Shown here piece by piece: positions 18,328 through 27,520 of a stretch of 64,000 nucleotides of DNA (positions are counted from its first letter, which is position 1; each line of letters begins with the position of its first letter). Source of the stretch: JACKHO01 sp041398745 (GTDB lineage Bacteria > Planctomycetota > Planctomycetia > Planctomycetales > Planctomycetaceae); contig JAWKUB010000004.1 in assembly GCA_041398745.1 (NCBI GenBank), positions 833,974 to 897,973 of the forward strand, in the 5' to 3' direction. The notes beneath the pieces were generated by a model. It had not been told where the DNA came from. It ran no database searches and saw only the letters and a list, made by a program, of their open reading frames with translations. Position numbers and translations under genes: made by a program.

Positions 18328-18840
18328 CTACTCAGGACGCTGAATGTTCGAGAATTTGATTTTCTCGACGAACGTAATGGTTCGACCATCGGGCCCGACT
18401 TTCCCTCGGCAAGCCGAGATTGCGGCCACTGTATAGCGGTGGTGGAGGTTGTAGTCCGGCGTGAGGGTGACTTCGATGTCTTCGTTGAACTTCTTGGAGT
18501 CGCGCACGGCAATTTCGATTTCTTGATTCAATGTCTGGAAGCAGGAGGGAAAATTGTTTCCCAGCGGGCGACCGCCGAGAGCGACCTGCCGCAATGTCCC
18601 GTCGTCGTTCGCGGTGAGCACAACATCGAGGTTGGTGGGCGGCGTAACGTCAGGATCAGGAGTAGCTGGTGCACCCAAAGGCATATTGATGTTAAAGTCG
18701 CCTTCGGGAGCCAGGATTTTCAGGGTGAGCATGAAGAAAATGAGCAACTGGAACACGATGTCAATCATCGGTGCCATTTGAATGTCGACCTTGCCGCCAC
18801 CATCTTCTTTTTTGCGAAACTTCACCGCAGGAACTCCCAA
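18328..18840 (-). CDS. exbD: ExbD/TolR-family protein (distal of two)
   Basis: The 170-residue biopolymer-transport protein has one N-terminal membrane helix with the conserved proton-binding Asp in VDIQMAPMIDIVFQLLIFFM (about residues 19-38). A periplasmic domain of about 120 residues follows. ExbD-type proteins form the rod inside an ExbB pentamer and convert proton flow into motion. The N-terminus is cytoplasmic and charged (KFRKKEDGGGK). It is the last gene of the unit running from 25215, 54 bases after its paralogue. The two ExbD proteins are only distantly similar, suggesting a heteromeric rod. Confidence 0.92.
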   Translation of the reverse strand: MGVPAVKFRKKEDGGGKVDIQMAPMIDIVFQLLIFFMLTLKILAPEGDFNINMPLGAPATPDPDVTPPTNLDVVLTANDDGTLRQVALGGRPLGNNFPSCFQTLNQEIEIAVRDSKKFNEDIEVTLTPDYNLHHRYTVAAISACRGKVGPDGRTITFVEKIKFSNIQRPE

Positions 18841-18894
18841 TCAAACCTACTCAACAGAACAGCCATTGACCACGTAACTTCACCGTGCGCGCAG

Positions 18895-19371
18895 CTACTC
18901 ATCCTCACCCGATTTGGCCTTGAGCGAAAACTTTGCGAACCCTTTCTCCTGCCCCATTTTGATGAGCTCCTGTATGAGGCCAGTTGGTACATCGGAGTCG
19001 GCACGAATGACAACCGTCATGGCTTCAGCGGCTTCTTTGCCATCGCGACGTTCCGTAATGCTAAATTCCCGCTCCAGACGGGGACCGTACTTCAGCACGG
19101 GAATATCTTCATCGCCATAAAATACATAGGCCTGCTCGTCGGTTTTTTCACCATTCGCACGGCGAAATCCAACATTCAGCACGATTTCGTCTTCGCGGGG
19201 ACCTTCCGGAGGTCGCGCCAGACGATCGGCGGGCAGCTTGATTCGTTCGTCCGCCTGAGACTGTTCCAGGTTACTCACCATCATAAAGAAGGCGATGAGC
19301 TGGAAGGTCATATCGATCATGGGAGTCATGTCTGCCTCCACAATCGTCGGTTTGGCTGCCTTAATTTTCAT
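18895..19371 (-). CDS. exbD: ExbD/TolR-family protein (proximal of two)
   Basis: The 158-residue protein has the ExbD helix with the conserved Asp in EADMTPMIDMTFQLIAFFMM (residues about 13-32). Its periplasmic domain carries an unusual loop with a YVFYGDEDIPVLKYG segment. The C-terminal residues AMTVVIRADSDVPTGLIQELIK match the usual ExbD sheet-helix end, where the protein would dimerise. It follows exbB by 59 bases and precedes the second exbD by 54. Confidence 0.92.
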   Translation of the reverse strand: MKIKAAKPTIVEADMTPMIDMTFQLIAFFMMVSNLEQSQADERIKLPADRLARPPEGPREDEIVLNVGFRRANGEKTDEQAYVFYGDEDIPVLKYGPRLEREFSITERRDGKEAAEAMTVVIRADSDVPTGLIQELIKMGQEKGFAKFSLKAKSGEDE

Positions 19372-19430
19372 GGCTTTACCTTGGCCTGTTTACGTTGCCA
19401 CCGGGAGAAGTCCTTTAGGAGACAAGCCAG

Positions 19431-20276
19431 TTACTCAGCTTTCTTGCCTGAACCGGTATTGAAACGGCTCATCAGGTTGTCGCTGACACGGCTGGCTTCC
19501 ATGAGCAACGCGGTCACCCGGTTGCGGAGCAGTGTGTAAGCCACAATGGCGGGAATGGCCACAATAAGACCTTCCATTGTCGTAAACAGAGCGGTGGAAA
19601 TACCGTCGGCCAGGTCTTTCGGCTTGGGCTGCGTCGGACTGTTGGCGATTTCCTGGAATGAGCTAATCATACCCTGAACGGTTCCGAGCAATCCCATCAT
19701 GGGGGCAACGGAACCAATGAGAGCCAGCCAGGACAGTCGCTGCTCAAGATTCATACTCTCTTCTTCACCAACTTCTTCCATTCCTTCGACAGCGGCCTCG
19801 TATCCACGACCGAGTCGCGACATGCCAGCGGTCAGGACACGGCCCATCATCGAGTCGTCACCGCGAGCAATGTCAAAGGCTCCCTGAACGTCTTTATTGT
19901 TCAGTTTGTCTTCAAACGCGGCGACAAAGTCTTGAGGAATAAGCACGTCGCGTCGAACCTGCATCAGGTTCATCATGATGACGGCCACCATGACAAAGGA
20001 CAGCAGCGCGATAAGGGCACCGAAGACACCAGAAGACCGAATCATCCACGCGAGGTAGGACTCTTGATCCTCCTTCTCGGCCCCACCTGCAGGTGCTTCG
20101 TTGTTTGGTGCGGCGTTCTCGGCAGGTTCTGTGGCGGCTGCAGCTGCCCCATCACCACCATCTTCGCCCTGATAGGCGAATCCCTGGGAGTACATGGCTC
20201 CCAAAGTCATTGCCATCAGGACTACCAGGACCGTAGCGGCCTGCCACATACGTTGCGCTCGGGTGCGAACGGCCAT
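19431..20276 (-). CDS. exbB: MotA/TolQ/ExbB proton-channel protein
   Basis: The 281-residue channel subunit has the typical three-helix ExbB core: a helix near residues 80-103, then the paired helices in LSWLALIGSVAPMMGLLGTV and ALFTTMEGLIVAIPAIVAYT. The Gly/Thr-rich pattern that lines the proton path is present. In addition there is an N-terminal signal-like hydrophobic segment (residues 10-34) and an Ala/Glu/Pro-rich periplasmic stretch (35-72), absent from E. coli ExbB. It is flanked upstream by TPR genes and downstream by two exbD genes, all on the same strand. No TonB, TolA or TonB-dependent receptor is present in the window. Confidence 0.93.
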   Translation of the reverse strand: MAVRTRAQRMWQAATVLVVLMAMTLGAMYSQGFAYQGEDGGDGAAAAATEPAENAAPNNEAPAGGAEKEDQESYLAWMIRSSGVFGALIALLSFVMVAVIMMNLMQVRRDVLIPQDFVAAFEDKLNNKDVQGAFDIARGDDSMMGRVLTAGMSRLGRGYEAAVEGMEEVGEEESMNLEQRLSWLALIGSVAPMMGLLGTVQGMISSFQEIANSPTQPKPKDLADGISTALFTTMEGLIVAIPAIVAYTLLRNRVTALLMEASRVSDNLMSRFNTGSGKKAE

Positions 20277-20425
20277 CGAGAATCTCCAAATCTGCTCTAT
20301 GTGAGTGAATGTTCTGAGGTGAGTTTTTCAGATTGCTTGCGACGAGTGGAAAACCACTCGCGGCAAAGAATTTGCGATTGTAAGTAGGACGACACCGGCG
20401 TTCCAGCCATGCGAAAGGATTCCGG

Positions 20426-21490
20426 CTACTGGTTCAGTTTTTGAGCCCATTCGCTGGTGTTATAGTTGGTTTGCAGGGTGTTTGAGGCATCGGCGGAACG
20501 CTGAGGCTGATTTACCGCCAGCCAGAGTTTTGACAAATTGTACAGGGCTTCGGCATGTAAATCGGCGTGGGCTGCGAGCGACGGAATGACATCGACGTGC
20601 AAGTAGGCCAGAATTGCGGGCTTCACGTGTTGGCCGTCGGCTGCCAGACAATCTCCCTGTTTCAGGTAGGCAAGGGCGAGAATTCGGCTGTCTGCCGCCC
20701 GGGCTTCCTGGACAACACTGTTCAAGATGGTTACGGCTTCGTCGTACTTGGATTCCCGTTCCAGACACTCGGCCTGACCGATCATCCCTTCGAGTCGGCG
20801 GGCATTCTCTTCGGGATTAGCTGCCTGCGATTGGGCGACTTCGGTGAATACGCGACGGGCTCCGGCAATATCATTCTGGGCCAGACGACTGAATCCCTGA
20901 CCGTTCTTCCCGGCGAGTTGATAGTCGGTCCACGGTGACTTTTCGAGGACCATATACGACGTGTCCGCCACGGCCGTATCGTTGGCGCTGAGTGCAAGTT
21001 CGGCCAGCAACAGCTGGGCGTCGTAGTACCGGTAGTGCTCGTTGTACTTGTTGACGAAATCTTTAAGCTTCTGCAGCGCTGTGCCAACTTGTGTGGGGTC
21101 TGACTTCGCCACACGTACCGCGACTCGCGTAATGAGGTATTCAATTGAGCCCCGCATCCCTTCCGAACCGCTCGCTGCTTCGCTGAGAGCTTCCTGATAC
21201 GCTTCAAGGGCTTCACTCAAATTGCCGCTGCGCTCGTGGCTGCGGCCCGCCGTCAGCGAACTTGGCTCCCCTTTCCACTCGACCAGGCCGATGTCGTTTG
21301 CGGGGATGTGTTCTTCCTTGTTCCCCACCTTTTGACTGACCACGACTTCCGCTTTCGAAACGGCGCTGATTTCGCCGCCGAAGATTTTTCCATCGCTTTT
21401 ACGGGTGACGTAGTCGATGTCAGCGGCTGCCAGGAATGAGGTTCCTGTTGCCAGCAAGGTGAGGGCTGCAATGTAAGAGAAAGGTTTCAT
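20426..21490 (-). CDS. Secreted TPR-repeat protein
   Basis: The 354-residue protein starts with a signal peptide (MKPFSYIAALTLLATGTSFLAAA). A small N-terminal segment follows (IDYVTRKSDGKIFGGEISAVS, with NDIGLVEWKGEPSSL), then at least five TPR-like helix pairs from about residue 85 onward, such as SHERSGNLSEALEAYQEALS. It is predicted periplasmic. It lies between the giant TPR protein (104 bases upstream) and exbB (149 bases downstream), so it is probably part of the same ExbB/ExbD machine, perhaps as a periplasmic adaptor. TPR domains bind proteins; the partner is not known. Confidence 0.85.
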   Translation of the reverse strand: MKPFSYIAALTLLATGTSFLAAADIDYVTRKSDGKIFGGEISAVSKAEVVVSQKVGNKEEHIPANDIGLVEWKGEPSSLTAGRSHERSGNLSEALEAYQEALSEAASGSEGMRGSIEYLITRVAVRVAKSDPTQVGTALQKLKDFVNKYNEHYRYYDAQLLLAELALSANDTAVADTSYMVLEKSPWTDYQLAGKNGQGFSRLAQNDIAGARRVFTEVAQSQAANPEENARRLEGMIGQAECLERESKYDEAVTILNSVVQEARAADSRILALAYLKQGDCLAADGQHVKPAILAYLHVDVIPSLAAHADLHAEALYNLSKLWLAVNQPQRSADASNTLQTNYNTSEWAQKLNQ

Positions 21491-21594
21491 ATCGGTATGT
21501 GCGTCAGGCTGACACGAAATGGCTAAAACTTGTGATTTGGTCGTTCAAATGGGAGCAGCATTCTGCCGTCCACTTGGCGGTGACATTGCGTGTG

Positions 21595-24500
21595 TTAACT
21601 CGACTCTGGTGGCTTGGGACGTGGACGTTTTTGAGGCGGCGCGTCACCCGGTGGACGCTGACGAGGCCTGGGAGCTTCGCCAGTACCACCTTCGCCTGTG
21701 GGGCGCGGACGACGTGGACGTTCTTGCCCAGGAGCCGACGCTTGTCCCGGAGCAGCCGGTCGCTTGGGAGGTCCCTGTGGACTCGCTGCGCCGGGCTTCT
21801 TCGCTGCCGGACGAGGTCCCCGTTTTGCGGCCACATTTACGCCCGTGAGCGTCGGCTCGGTCGACGTGGAAATGCTGACATTCCCCAGCTTCACTGGGCG
21901 AGGCTCCCGTGGTTCGGTGGACACACCTTCATAGCGGGGACGATTTCCCTTGGCCATATTCAGGGCGAAAAAGAAGATTCCAACAATGGCACCAATACCG
22001 ACTACCAGCACCAGTCCCATGAGCAGCCAGTTGGACTCTGGCTGCGGTAGCTTCGGTGGCTCGACAACCGTATCCACAGGGAACTTGCCATTTTCAGATT
22101 TCTCTTCCTCACCTGCGTCTACCACTTTCGCCCCACCCGACTCGCGTGCCAAATCAACGACCGGCTCGCCGAGCACTTCGAGGATTTTGCGGTACAAAGT
22201 GTTAAAACGGGCATACTGGTCGTCGGGCCAGCGCTCGGAACTCCTCAGGAACCGCACGATGACCGCACGGGAGCGTTCCAAGTGTTCGTCCGACTTGGTG
22301 GCATCGGTATGATTCTGTCCAAACTGCAATTCCGACTCCGCCAGTGCGTATTGGGCGTCGAAATGCAAATTGGTCCAATGTTCTTTGCTTTTGGGCTCCT
22401 TTGCCCCTCGAGCCGCTCGGCCAATTCGCTGTGCCGTCTCCTGCCACCCCCAGATTTTGGGTTTGACATCTTTCGGCGTACCGTACAAAGCGGTTTGCAG
22501 ATGCTTAAAGTTGTCGCCGCCGCTGGCTCCCCATTCCTGATAGAGCTTGGCCGCTTCGAACTGAACATCCGCAGTTTCGGGGAGTGCGGTCACAACTTCC
22601 AACATGGCCGTTTCCGCACCGGCGTAATCACGTTTCCGTCGCAGGCATTTCACCAGTAACAGTTTGGCACCGACCAGTTGGTCGGGATTGGGGAGGAAGC
22701 TGGAGTCGGACTGGCCTTTGCTGATAATTGACTCGTACGAACTCGCCGCCTTTTCGTAGTACTCTTCTGCCTTGGCGGGATTGTCCGAAGATCCATCTGC
22801 CAGCGAGGCATATGTTTCCGCAATCCAAAGCAGTGAGTAAAACGTTTGACCGTCTTGGCGGTTGAACATGTCGTTCAGGAACGACTCAAACCCGGCGCGG
22901 ACATCGTTCAGGCGGTCGGTTTCGTTGGCGGCGTGCAAGCGTTCCAGTTCGTTCTGCAACTCCTGCCCGAACGCCACAAAAACTTGCGTGAGCGCTTCGG
23001 CGTCTTCGCCGCCCGCAACGTCTTCCAGTTTTTGACGGGCATCACGGGCTTTGTCGAGGTCCTTGATGCCAATGTAGGCACGCAAAAGTGTCTGGTAGGC
23101 GACACTGGCAATTTGTCGACTTTGAGCCTTGCCCGCTTCCTTCGGGCGCGCCTGGCCTTTCGGCACATCGACCGCTGCAGTGACCGGGTGAGGATTCTCT
23201 GTGAGCAGCTTAATCGCTTCCGCGTAATTGCCGTCGAGATTGTGAATGCCAGCAAGAGTCAGCTTTGAGGTAACGACGTCATCTTCGAATGGCTTGTCGT
23301 CCGGGACTTCGGCCTCAGCTGCAGCGACACCTTCGACAAGGTACTTGATGCTTTCTTCTTTCCACTTTGTCAGTTCGTCAGACGACGGACGTTCTTCTTC
23401 TGGAAGGCTCGTTGCCATAATGTATTGACGCCAATATGCCTTGCCAGCGCGTAGGCGGGAGTCGACATATTGCCCCGATCCCTTTGGGACCTTGAGCCAC
23501 CAACTCGCGGCCTGGACATAATCGTCTTTCGCCCAGAAGACCTTGGCGACAACATTGCGGGCGTCGTTCGCTCGATCGGACTCTGGCCACCGATCCGCCA
23601 GTTTAGTCGCCGATTCCAGCAACATGGCGGTTTCGAATTCCCGGTCATTCTCTGGGGCGTCAAGGTAGGCATAGTCGAACGCCGACATGGCAATGAAGCC
23701 CGCTTCCTTCGCCGTCTCTGGAGAAAGCTCCGCAAATTTCACCATTTGATGGTCAGCAACCACAGCTGCTTCAAGGAACTGGCCTTGCAGCAGGTAACCG
23801 TAGGCAAGCCGCAGGCGGGCGATATTCAGCAGGTTGGTATCGGTTTCGGCCGTCGCCAGACGAATTCCCAAATCGTACAGCCGGGTCATTTCGACTGCCG
23901 TAGCCTGCTGCCCCTTCTGGATGTCCGCAGCTTCCTTCAGCTTGCCTGCCGCCTTGGCCTGGTTGATGAGGTTGTTCTGCTCACGGATGTCTTCAAACAG
24001 TTTTCCAGCCAGCGAAGAGGCGGTGTCGAAATCGGTGGGGTCCCCTTCCGCGCGGTTCAGGGCTCCCATCAGACGTTGGATGAGCGCTGAACTGAGAACC
24101 TTCAGTTCACCCGGGAAGCGGTTAATAGTTCGGGCAAATGTCAACGCGCGGTTGAGGGCCGCGTTGCGTTCCGGTTCGGAACGGGTTCGATCGGTTCCGA
24201 GGGCTTCGAGTGCCCGGGCGACTTCGTACTGAATTCCGAGCCCAATGTTTGTGCGAGCGCGTCCTCTGGCTTGTTTGATCCAGCCTTCCCCTTCGTCGAC
24301 CACCAGTTGGTAGTCTTTGCGATCGTCATGATTCAGGCAAATCAGCCGAAAGCGGAGCGCCCGGTCTTTCAGCGTTGTCATAGTGCTGCTGTCGCCGGGA
24401 TGTCCGAGGATTTCCTCGTACAGGCCCAAAGCAATTCGAATATCGCCACGTTCTTCGAAGCACTTCCCCTGCCAAATGCGGGCGAAGAGTCCTGCGACCT

Positions 24501-25215
24501 GCGACCGGTACTTGGTGTGAAGTTCTTCAAACTCGAATGCGGCCTGCTCCAGCAGTTTCTTGCGGTCTTCGACACCGGTGTCGAAAGTCTGAGCTTCCCA
24601 GTAGGTACACTGGGCCAGGTCGAGCTGGGCCTCCATGTACTGCGTTTCGGCGTCGTCGCGCTTCTGACGCTGAACGAAGTCGTCCTCCGGGATGAATGTG
24701 GGGAATGCTTCCCAAGCAGCTTTGTGTTGATCGGCTGCCTGTTCGAATATCCGGCGCGCTTCTTTGATGTACTTGCGAGCGGCTTCGCGGAAGCGGTCTC
24801 GGCTGCCTTCGTTGGATGGTTTGTCACCGTCCCAAATCTCGACACGCGCCTTTTCGGTGAGAATTCGACCGCGGGCTGTGTTGGCACGTCCAGCCAGCGG
24901 GTGCGTCGAGGACGCCTTCACGAAGTCTTCGAACGAGGCCTGCGCTGCATCGAGGCGTTTCCGCTGTTCGTCCAGATTGTTCAGCTTCTTACTACTGCCG
25001 AGCAAAGTTTCCGCACGTTCGTACGGAATGACTTCCTTCACTTCGGGCGGCAAATTGAGCTTTTCCGCCTCGTCAAGATACTGCAGCGCTGTGTCGTAAT
25101 ACTGACGCTGCCGCAGTCCTTCGACAAATTCCAGCACAGGCTCATCAGCAATGGCTGTGAGCGTAAAACTGGCGAAAAACAGCCCCAGGGCAAGTTGTTT
25201 GAAAAACAATCGCAT
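21595..25215 (-). CDS. Giant membrane-anchored periplasmic TPR protein
   Basis: This 1206-residue protein is the first gene of the ExbB/ExbD unit. It has a signal peptide (residues 1-23, ending TAIADE), then about 1030 residues of helical TPR-like repeats. A membrane helix follows at about 1061-1086 (LLMGLVLVVGIGAIVGIFFF) and then a roughly 120-residue cytoplasmic tail. The tail is strongly basic and proline-rich, ending with many RPR/KRP/RPP steps. The topology therefore places a huge repeat scaffold in the periplasm or paryphoplasm and a polybasic tail inside. A tail of this kind could contact nucleic acid, membrane lipid or a kinase; that is speculation. I recognise no named family beyond TPR. 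Confidence 0.85.
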   Translation of the reverse strand: MRLFFKQLALGLFFASFTLTAIADEPVLEFVEGLRQRQYYDTALQYLDEAEKLNLPPEVKEVIPYERAETLLGSSKKLNNLDEQRKRLDAAQASFEDFVKASSTHPLAGRANTARGRILTEKARVEIWDGDKPSNEGSRDRFREAARKYIKEARRIFEQAADQHKAAWEAFPTFIPEDDFVQRQKRDDAETQYMEAQLDLAQCTYWEAQTFDTGVEDRKKLLEQAAFEFEELHTKYRSQVAGLFARIWQGKCFEERGDIRIALGLYEEILGHPGDSSTMTTLKDRALRFRLICLNHDDRKDYQLVVDEGEGWIKQARGRARTNIGLGIQYEVARALEALGTDRTRSEPERNAALNRALTFARTINRFPGELKVLSSALIQRLMGALNRAEGDPTDFDTASSLAGKLFEDIREQNNLINQAKAAGKLKEAADIQKGQQATAVEMTRLYDLGIRLATAETDTNLLNIARLRLAYGYLLQGQFLEAAVVADHQMVKFAELSPETAKEAGFIAMSAFDYAYLDAPENDREFETAMLLESATKLADRWPESDRANDARNVVAKVFWAKDDYVQAASWWLKVPKGSGQYVDSRLRAGKAYWRQYIMATSLPEEERPSSDELTKWKEESIKYLVEGVAAAEAEVPDDKPFEDDVVTSKLTLAGIHNLDGNYAEAIKLLTENPHPVTAAVDVPKGQARPKEAGKAQSRQIASVAYQTLLRAYIGIKDLDKARDARQKLEDVAGGEDAEALTQVFVAFGQELQNELERLHAANETDRLNDVRAGFESFLNDMFNRQDGQTFYSLLWIAETYASLADGSSDNPAKAEEYYEKAASSYESIISKGQSDSSFLPNPDQLVGAKLLLVKCLRRKRDYAGAETAMLEVVTALPETADVQFEAAKLYQEWGASGGDNFKHLQTALYGTPKDVKPKIWGWQETAQRIGRAARGAKEPKSKEHWTNLHFDAQYALAESELQFGQNHTDATKSDEHLERSRAVIVRFLRSSERWPDDQYARFNTLYRKILEVLGEPVVDLARESGGAKVVDAGEEEKSENGKFPVDTVVEPPKLPQPESNWLLMGLVLVVGIGAIVGIFFFALNMAKGNRPRYEGVSTEPREPRPVKLGNVSISTSTEPTLTGVNVAAKRGPRPAAKKPGAASPQGPPKRPAAPGQASAPGQERPRRPRPTGEGGTGEAPRPRQRPPGDAPPQKRPRPKPPESS

Positions 25216-25425
25216 GGACTTGCGTTGTTAGAGAATCTCTGAATCGACTGCGTCCGTTCAAGTACAAAAACGCAAACGGTTTGTGAGTTTCCACCCACAA
25301 TTTCCCCGCATTACGCGGAGACGCCCAGTCAGCATAGTATTGGCTGATGCGTGAAGCAAGGACCCGGAGTCGTCCTCCGATTTTTCCGATTGCCGCGTGC
25401 GAAGCAACTGTCGCAGAAAAGAACC

Positions 25426-26388
25426 TCAACGACTTGCGTAGACGAAGGGGAAGACTCGGTCGACGCCGGCGAAGAACAAGGGGGATGTCAATGCGAACCA
25501 GAGAATGGTCAGGGCGTGGGCGGTGAATTTGCCCAGCATGTTCCGGGCGGCGAGTTGTTTGAGTTTGGGGGAGAGTAGTACGGCGGGGGCCTGGAGCAGG
25601 AAGAATGCGAACTGTTTGCCGTCGGGATGTGAGGTGGCGAGGGCGAAGAAGTATTCGTGGAACAGGGCGCTAACGAAGAAGACGGCCAGAACGCCGAGGG
25701 TGCGGTTGCGTCGTCCGCCGCAGGTGGCGAAGACATTGAGGTACAGCCAGTGACGGACGCGCTGGTTGTATCTGTACCAGAAGTCAGCGGGCGACTCGGC
25801 GGCGTACGCGTGATTGTTGAATGGGATGACCTCGTAGCCGAACAGCTTCTCCAGCTTCGAGAGTCCTACTGAGGATATTTCAATGCTGAAAATGAACAGC
25901 ACCACTTTGACGACATGATCAACGAGGAATGATTCTCTCAATACCCGCACTTCGCCACTGAGTCTGCAGAATTCGAAGACGAGTGCAAAACAGAGCAGTG
26001 AGCCAACCAGCCAGGCGGCATCCTGCAGGGTGAATGATCGCCGTTTCCTCGCGCGTTCCCGCTCACCGAAGACATCCACCAGAATGGGAAAGGGAACCAG
26101 AAACGCCGCGTAGGCCCGCCACGTTGCGGGCTGGGCAATTCCCAGGCGGGACTGCCGACCGTAATCACACACCCGAAAAATGAGGTCAATGCACACCAGC
26201 GAGCAGAGGGCCCGGGTTTTGATGGACTCAGAACCAATCAGCAGCGGAGCGAGACATATTCCGGCGACAGCAATGAACTGACCGACGAGGCTCCAATTCC
26301 CCCGTGCACGCAACAGCGGCCAAATGGCGAGCGCCACCGTGAATGCTGCGAACAGGGCTGTGATGAGTTGATGAATGTTGCCTTCCAT
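25426..26388 (-). CDS. MBOAT-family O-acyltransferase (wax-synthase-like)
   Basis: The 320-residue integral membrane protein has about eight helices. It contains the MBOAT/wax-synthase signatures SPADFWYRYNQRVRHWLYLN (about residues 205-225) and, downstream, a conserved membrane histidine in FFVSALFHEYFFALA, the probable catalytic His. Such enzymes transfer acyl groups from acyl-CoA or acyl carriers to lipid, polysaccharide or protein hydroxyls. The substrate cannot be read from sequence. It follows the ftsQ-like gene by 107 bases on the same strand, an unusual partnership. The start has no strong Shine-Dalgarno sequence. Confidence 0.8.
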   Translation of the reverse strand: MEGNIHQLITALFAAFTVALAIWPLLRARGNWSLVGQFIAVAGICLAPLLIGSESIKTRALCSLVCIDLIFRVCDYGRQSRLGIAQPATWRAYAAFLVPFPILVDVFGERERARKRRSFTLQDAAWLVGSLLCFALVFEFCRLSGEVRVLRESFLVDHVVKVVLFIFSIEISSVGLSKLEKLFGYEVIPFNNHAYAAESPADFWYRYNQRVRHWLYLNVFATCGGRRNRTLGVLAVFFVSALFHEYFFALATSHPDGKQFAFFLLQAPAVLLSPKLKQLAARNMLGKFTAHALTILWFALTSPLFFAGVDRVFPFVYASR

Positions 26389-26495
26389 TTGGAAAACAGC
26401 ATACCCGATTCAGCGGTCACGTTGGATTGTCGCCCCGCTGTTCAACGAGCATGCTTGTCCTGCTGCGCGATACAAGCATGGCACAGGAAATGGAG

Positions 26496-27413
26496 CTAAC
26501 GTGCCGCTCTCGGCATGGGCTGGAGCGAGATCGCATCGAAGTGCCTGATGTCGATTTGGTAGGGGCCGCGGGGTTGTTCGAAGTTGCCGAATCGCTGGAG
26601 GTATTGGTCGAGTCGACCGATTTTCTGATCGACTGTGGGCTCCAGGTCATCACCGCCGGGGGGGTGTCCCCACACAATGTGGCTGCCGCCGTTTGTGCGT
26701 AACTGATACGTCAGGCGATGCAGCAACAGTTCCTGTGGATGCTGGACCTGCGGAGCGACAATCGCAGCGAGGTTGAAACGCTGCCAGTGGTGATGCATGT
26801 CTCGTTCTGGTGTGAGTGCTTCGGCCAACATCAAACTGCCCTGCAGGACAGGGTCATCCCACTTTTCTCCGGCATGCTGCGGCGGTGTCGATGTAATTCC
26901 TTCGACGTGCGGCAGTCGAGAATAGTCAGACGTCGAGAAATCATCCAGCGGCAGTACGACGCCATTGGCATCGACGGCGACGGGGCCGCTATCCGTTTGA
27001 ATGAACGCAGCGGGTTCGCGGTATTTGAGGTGCGCGATAATCTGACGCCCGCCGGTGATCTGCACGCGTTCGACGCTTTCAATCCAGGGGTGAGCGGCAA
27101 AGGCGGCAGCGATTTCCTGTGACAGTCCGGGTTCGAGCAGCGAAACGTGCTGCGGCTGATGCGACTTCTGCAAGACCTGATCAACCAGTCCGCCGGGGAC
27201 CCATTCATTGGGGCGGTTCACCCGCATGTTGTGGAGGTTGAACTGGTATTCTTCTTCCGCCCGGAGGTCCTGAACGAAGCTCGGAACAATGAGGCATACG
27301 CTCCCCGTCGCTACCATGCCGACGAAGGTCAGCAGCAGCAATGGACTCAGCAGCAATCCGCGCAGCCACTTAAGTCGCGGCGCGGTGCGTTTTGTCTTTT
27401 TTGCGGGAGCCAT
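26496..27413 (-). CDS. FtsQ/DivIB-like membrane protein with POTRA-type domain
   Basis: The 305-residue protein has a basic cytoplasmic N-terminus (MAPAKKTKRTAPRLKWLRG), one membrane helix (about residues 19-47) and an extracytoplasmic part. A POTRA-like segment is seen at EIAAAFAAHPWIESVERVQI, followed by a FtsQ-like beta region (AHLKYREPAAFIQTDSGPVAVDANGVVLPLD). It lies just downstream of ddl, the ddl-ftsQ order of the classical division and wall cluster. FtsQ normally joins FtsL/FtsB in the FtsZ divisome, and planctomycetes lack FtsZ, so its job here may be in wall synthesis. The family is inferred from topology, motif and neighbour. Confidence 0.72.
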   Translation of the reverse strand: MAPAKKTKRTAPRLKWLRGLLLSPLLLLTFVGMVATGSVCLIVPSFVQDLRAEEEYQFNLHNMRVNRPNEWVPGGLVDQVLQKSHQPQHVSLLEPGLSQEIAAAFAAHPWIESVERVQITGGRQIIAHLKYREPAAFIQTDSGPVAVDANGVVLPLDDFSTSDYSRLPHVEGITSTPPQHAGEKWDDPVLQGSLMLAEALTPERDMHHHWQRFNLAAIVAPQVQHPQELLLHRLTYQLRTNGGSHIVWGHPPGGDDLEPTVDQKIGRLDQYLQRFGNFEQPRGPYQIDIRHFDAISLQPMPRAAR

Positions 27414-27520
27414 AGAACCAAAGGGGAAGTTGGAGGCAGATCCCTGCCTTCCGCAACTTTGCCTTATGCTGGCTGCCGGGGCTGAGTCGATTGCTGGTCG
27501 GCCAGTGCAAACGGGAGATT

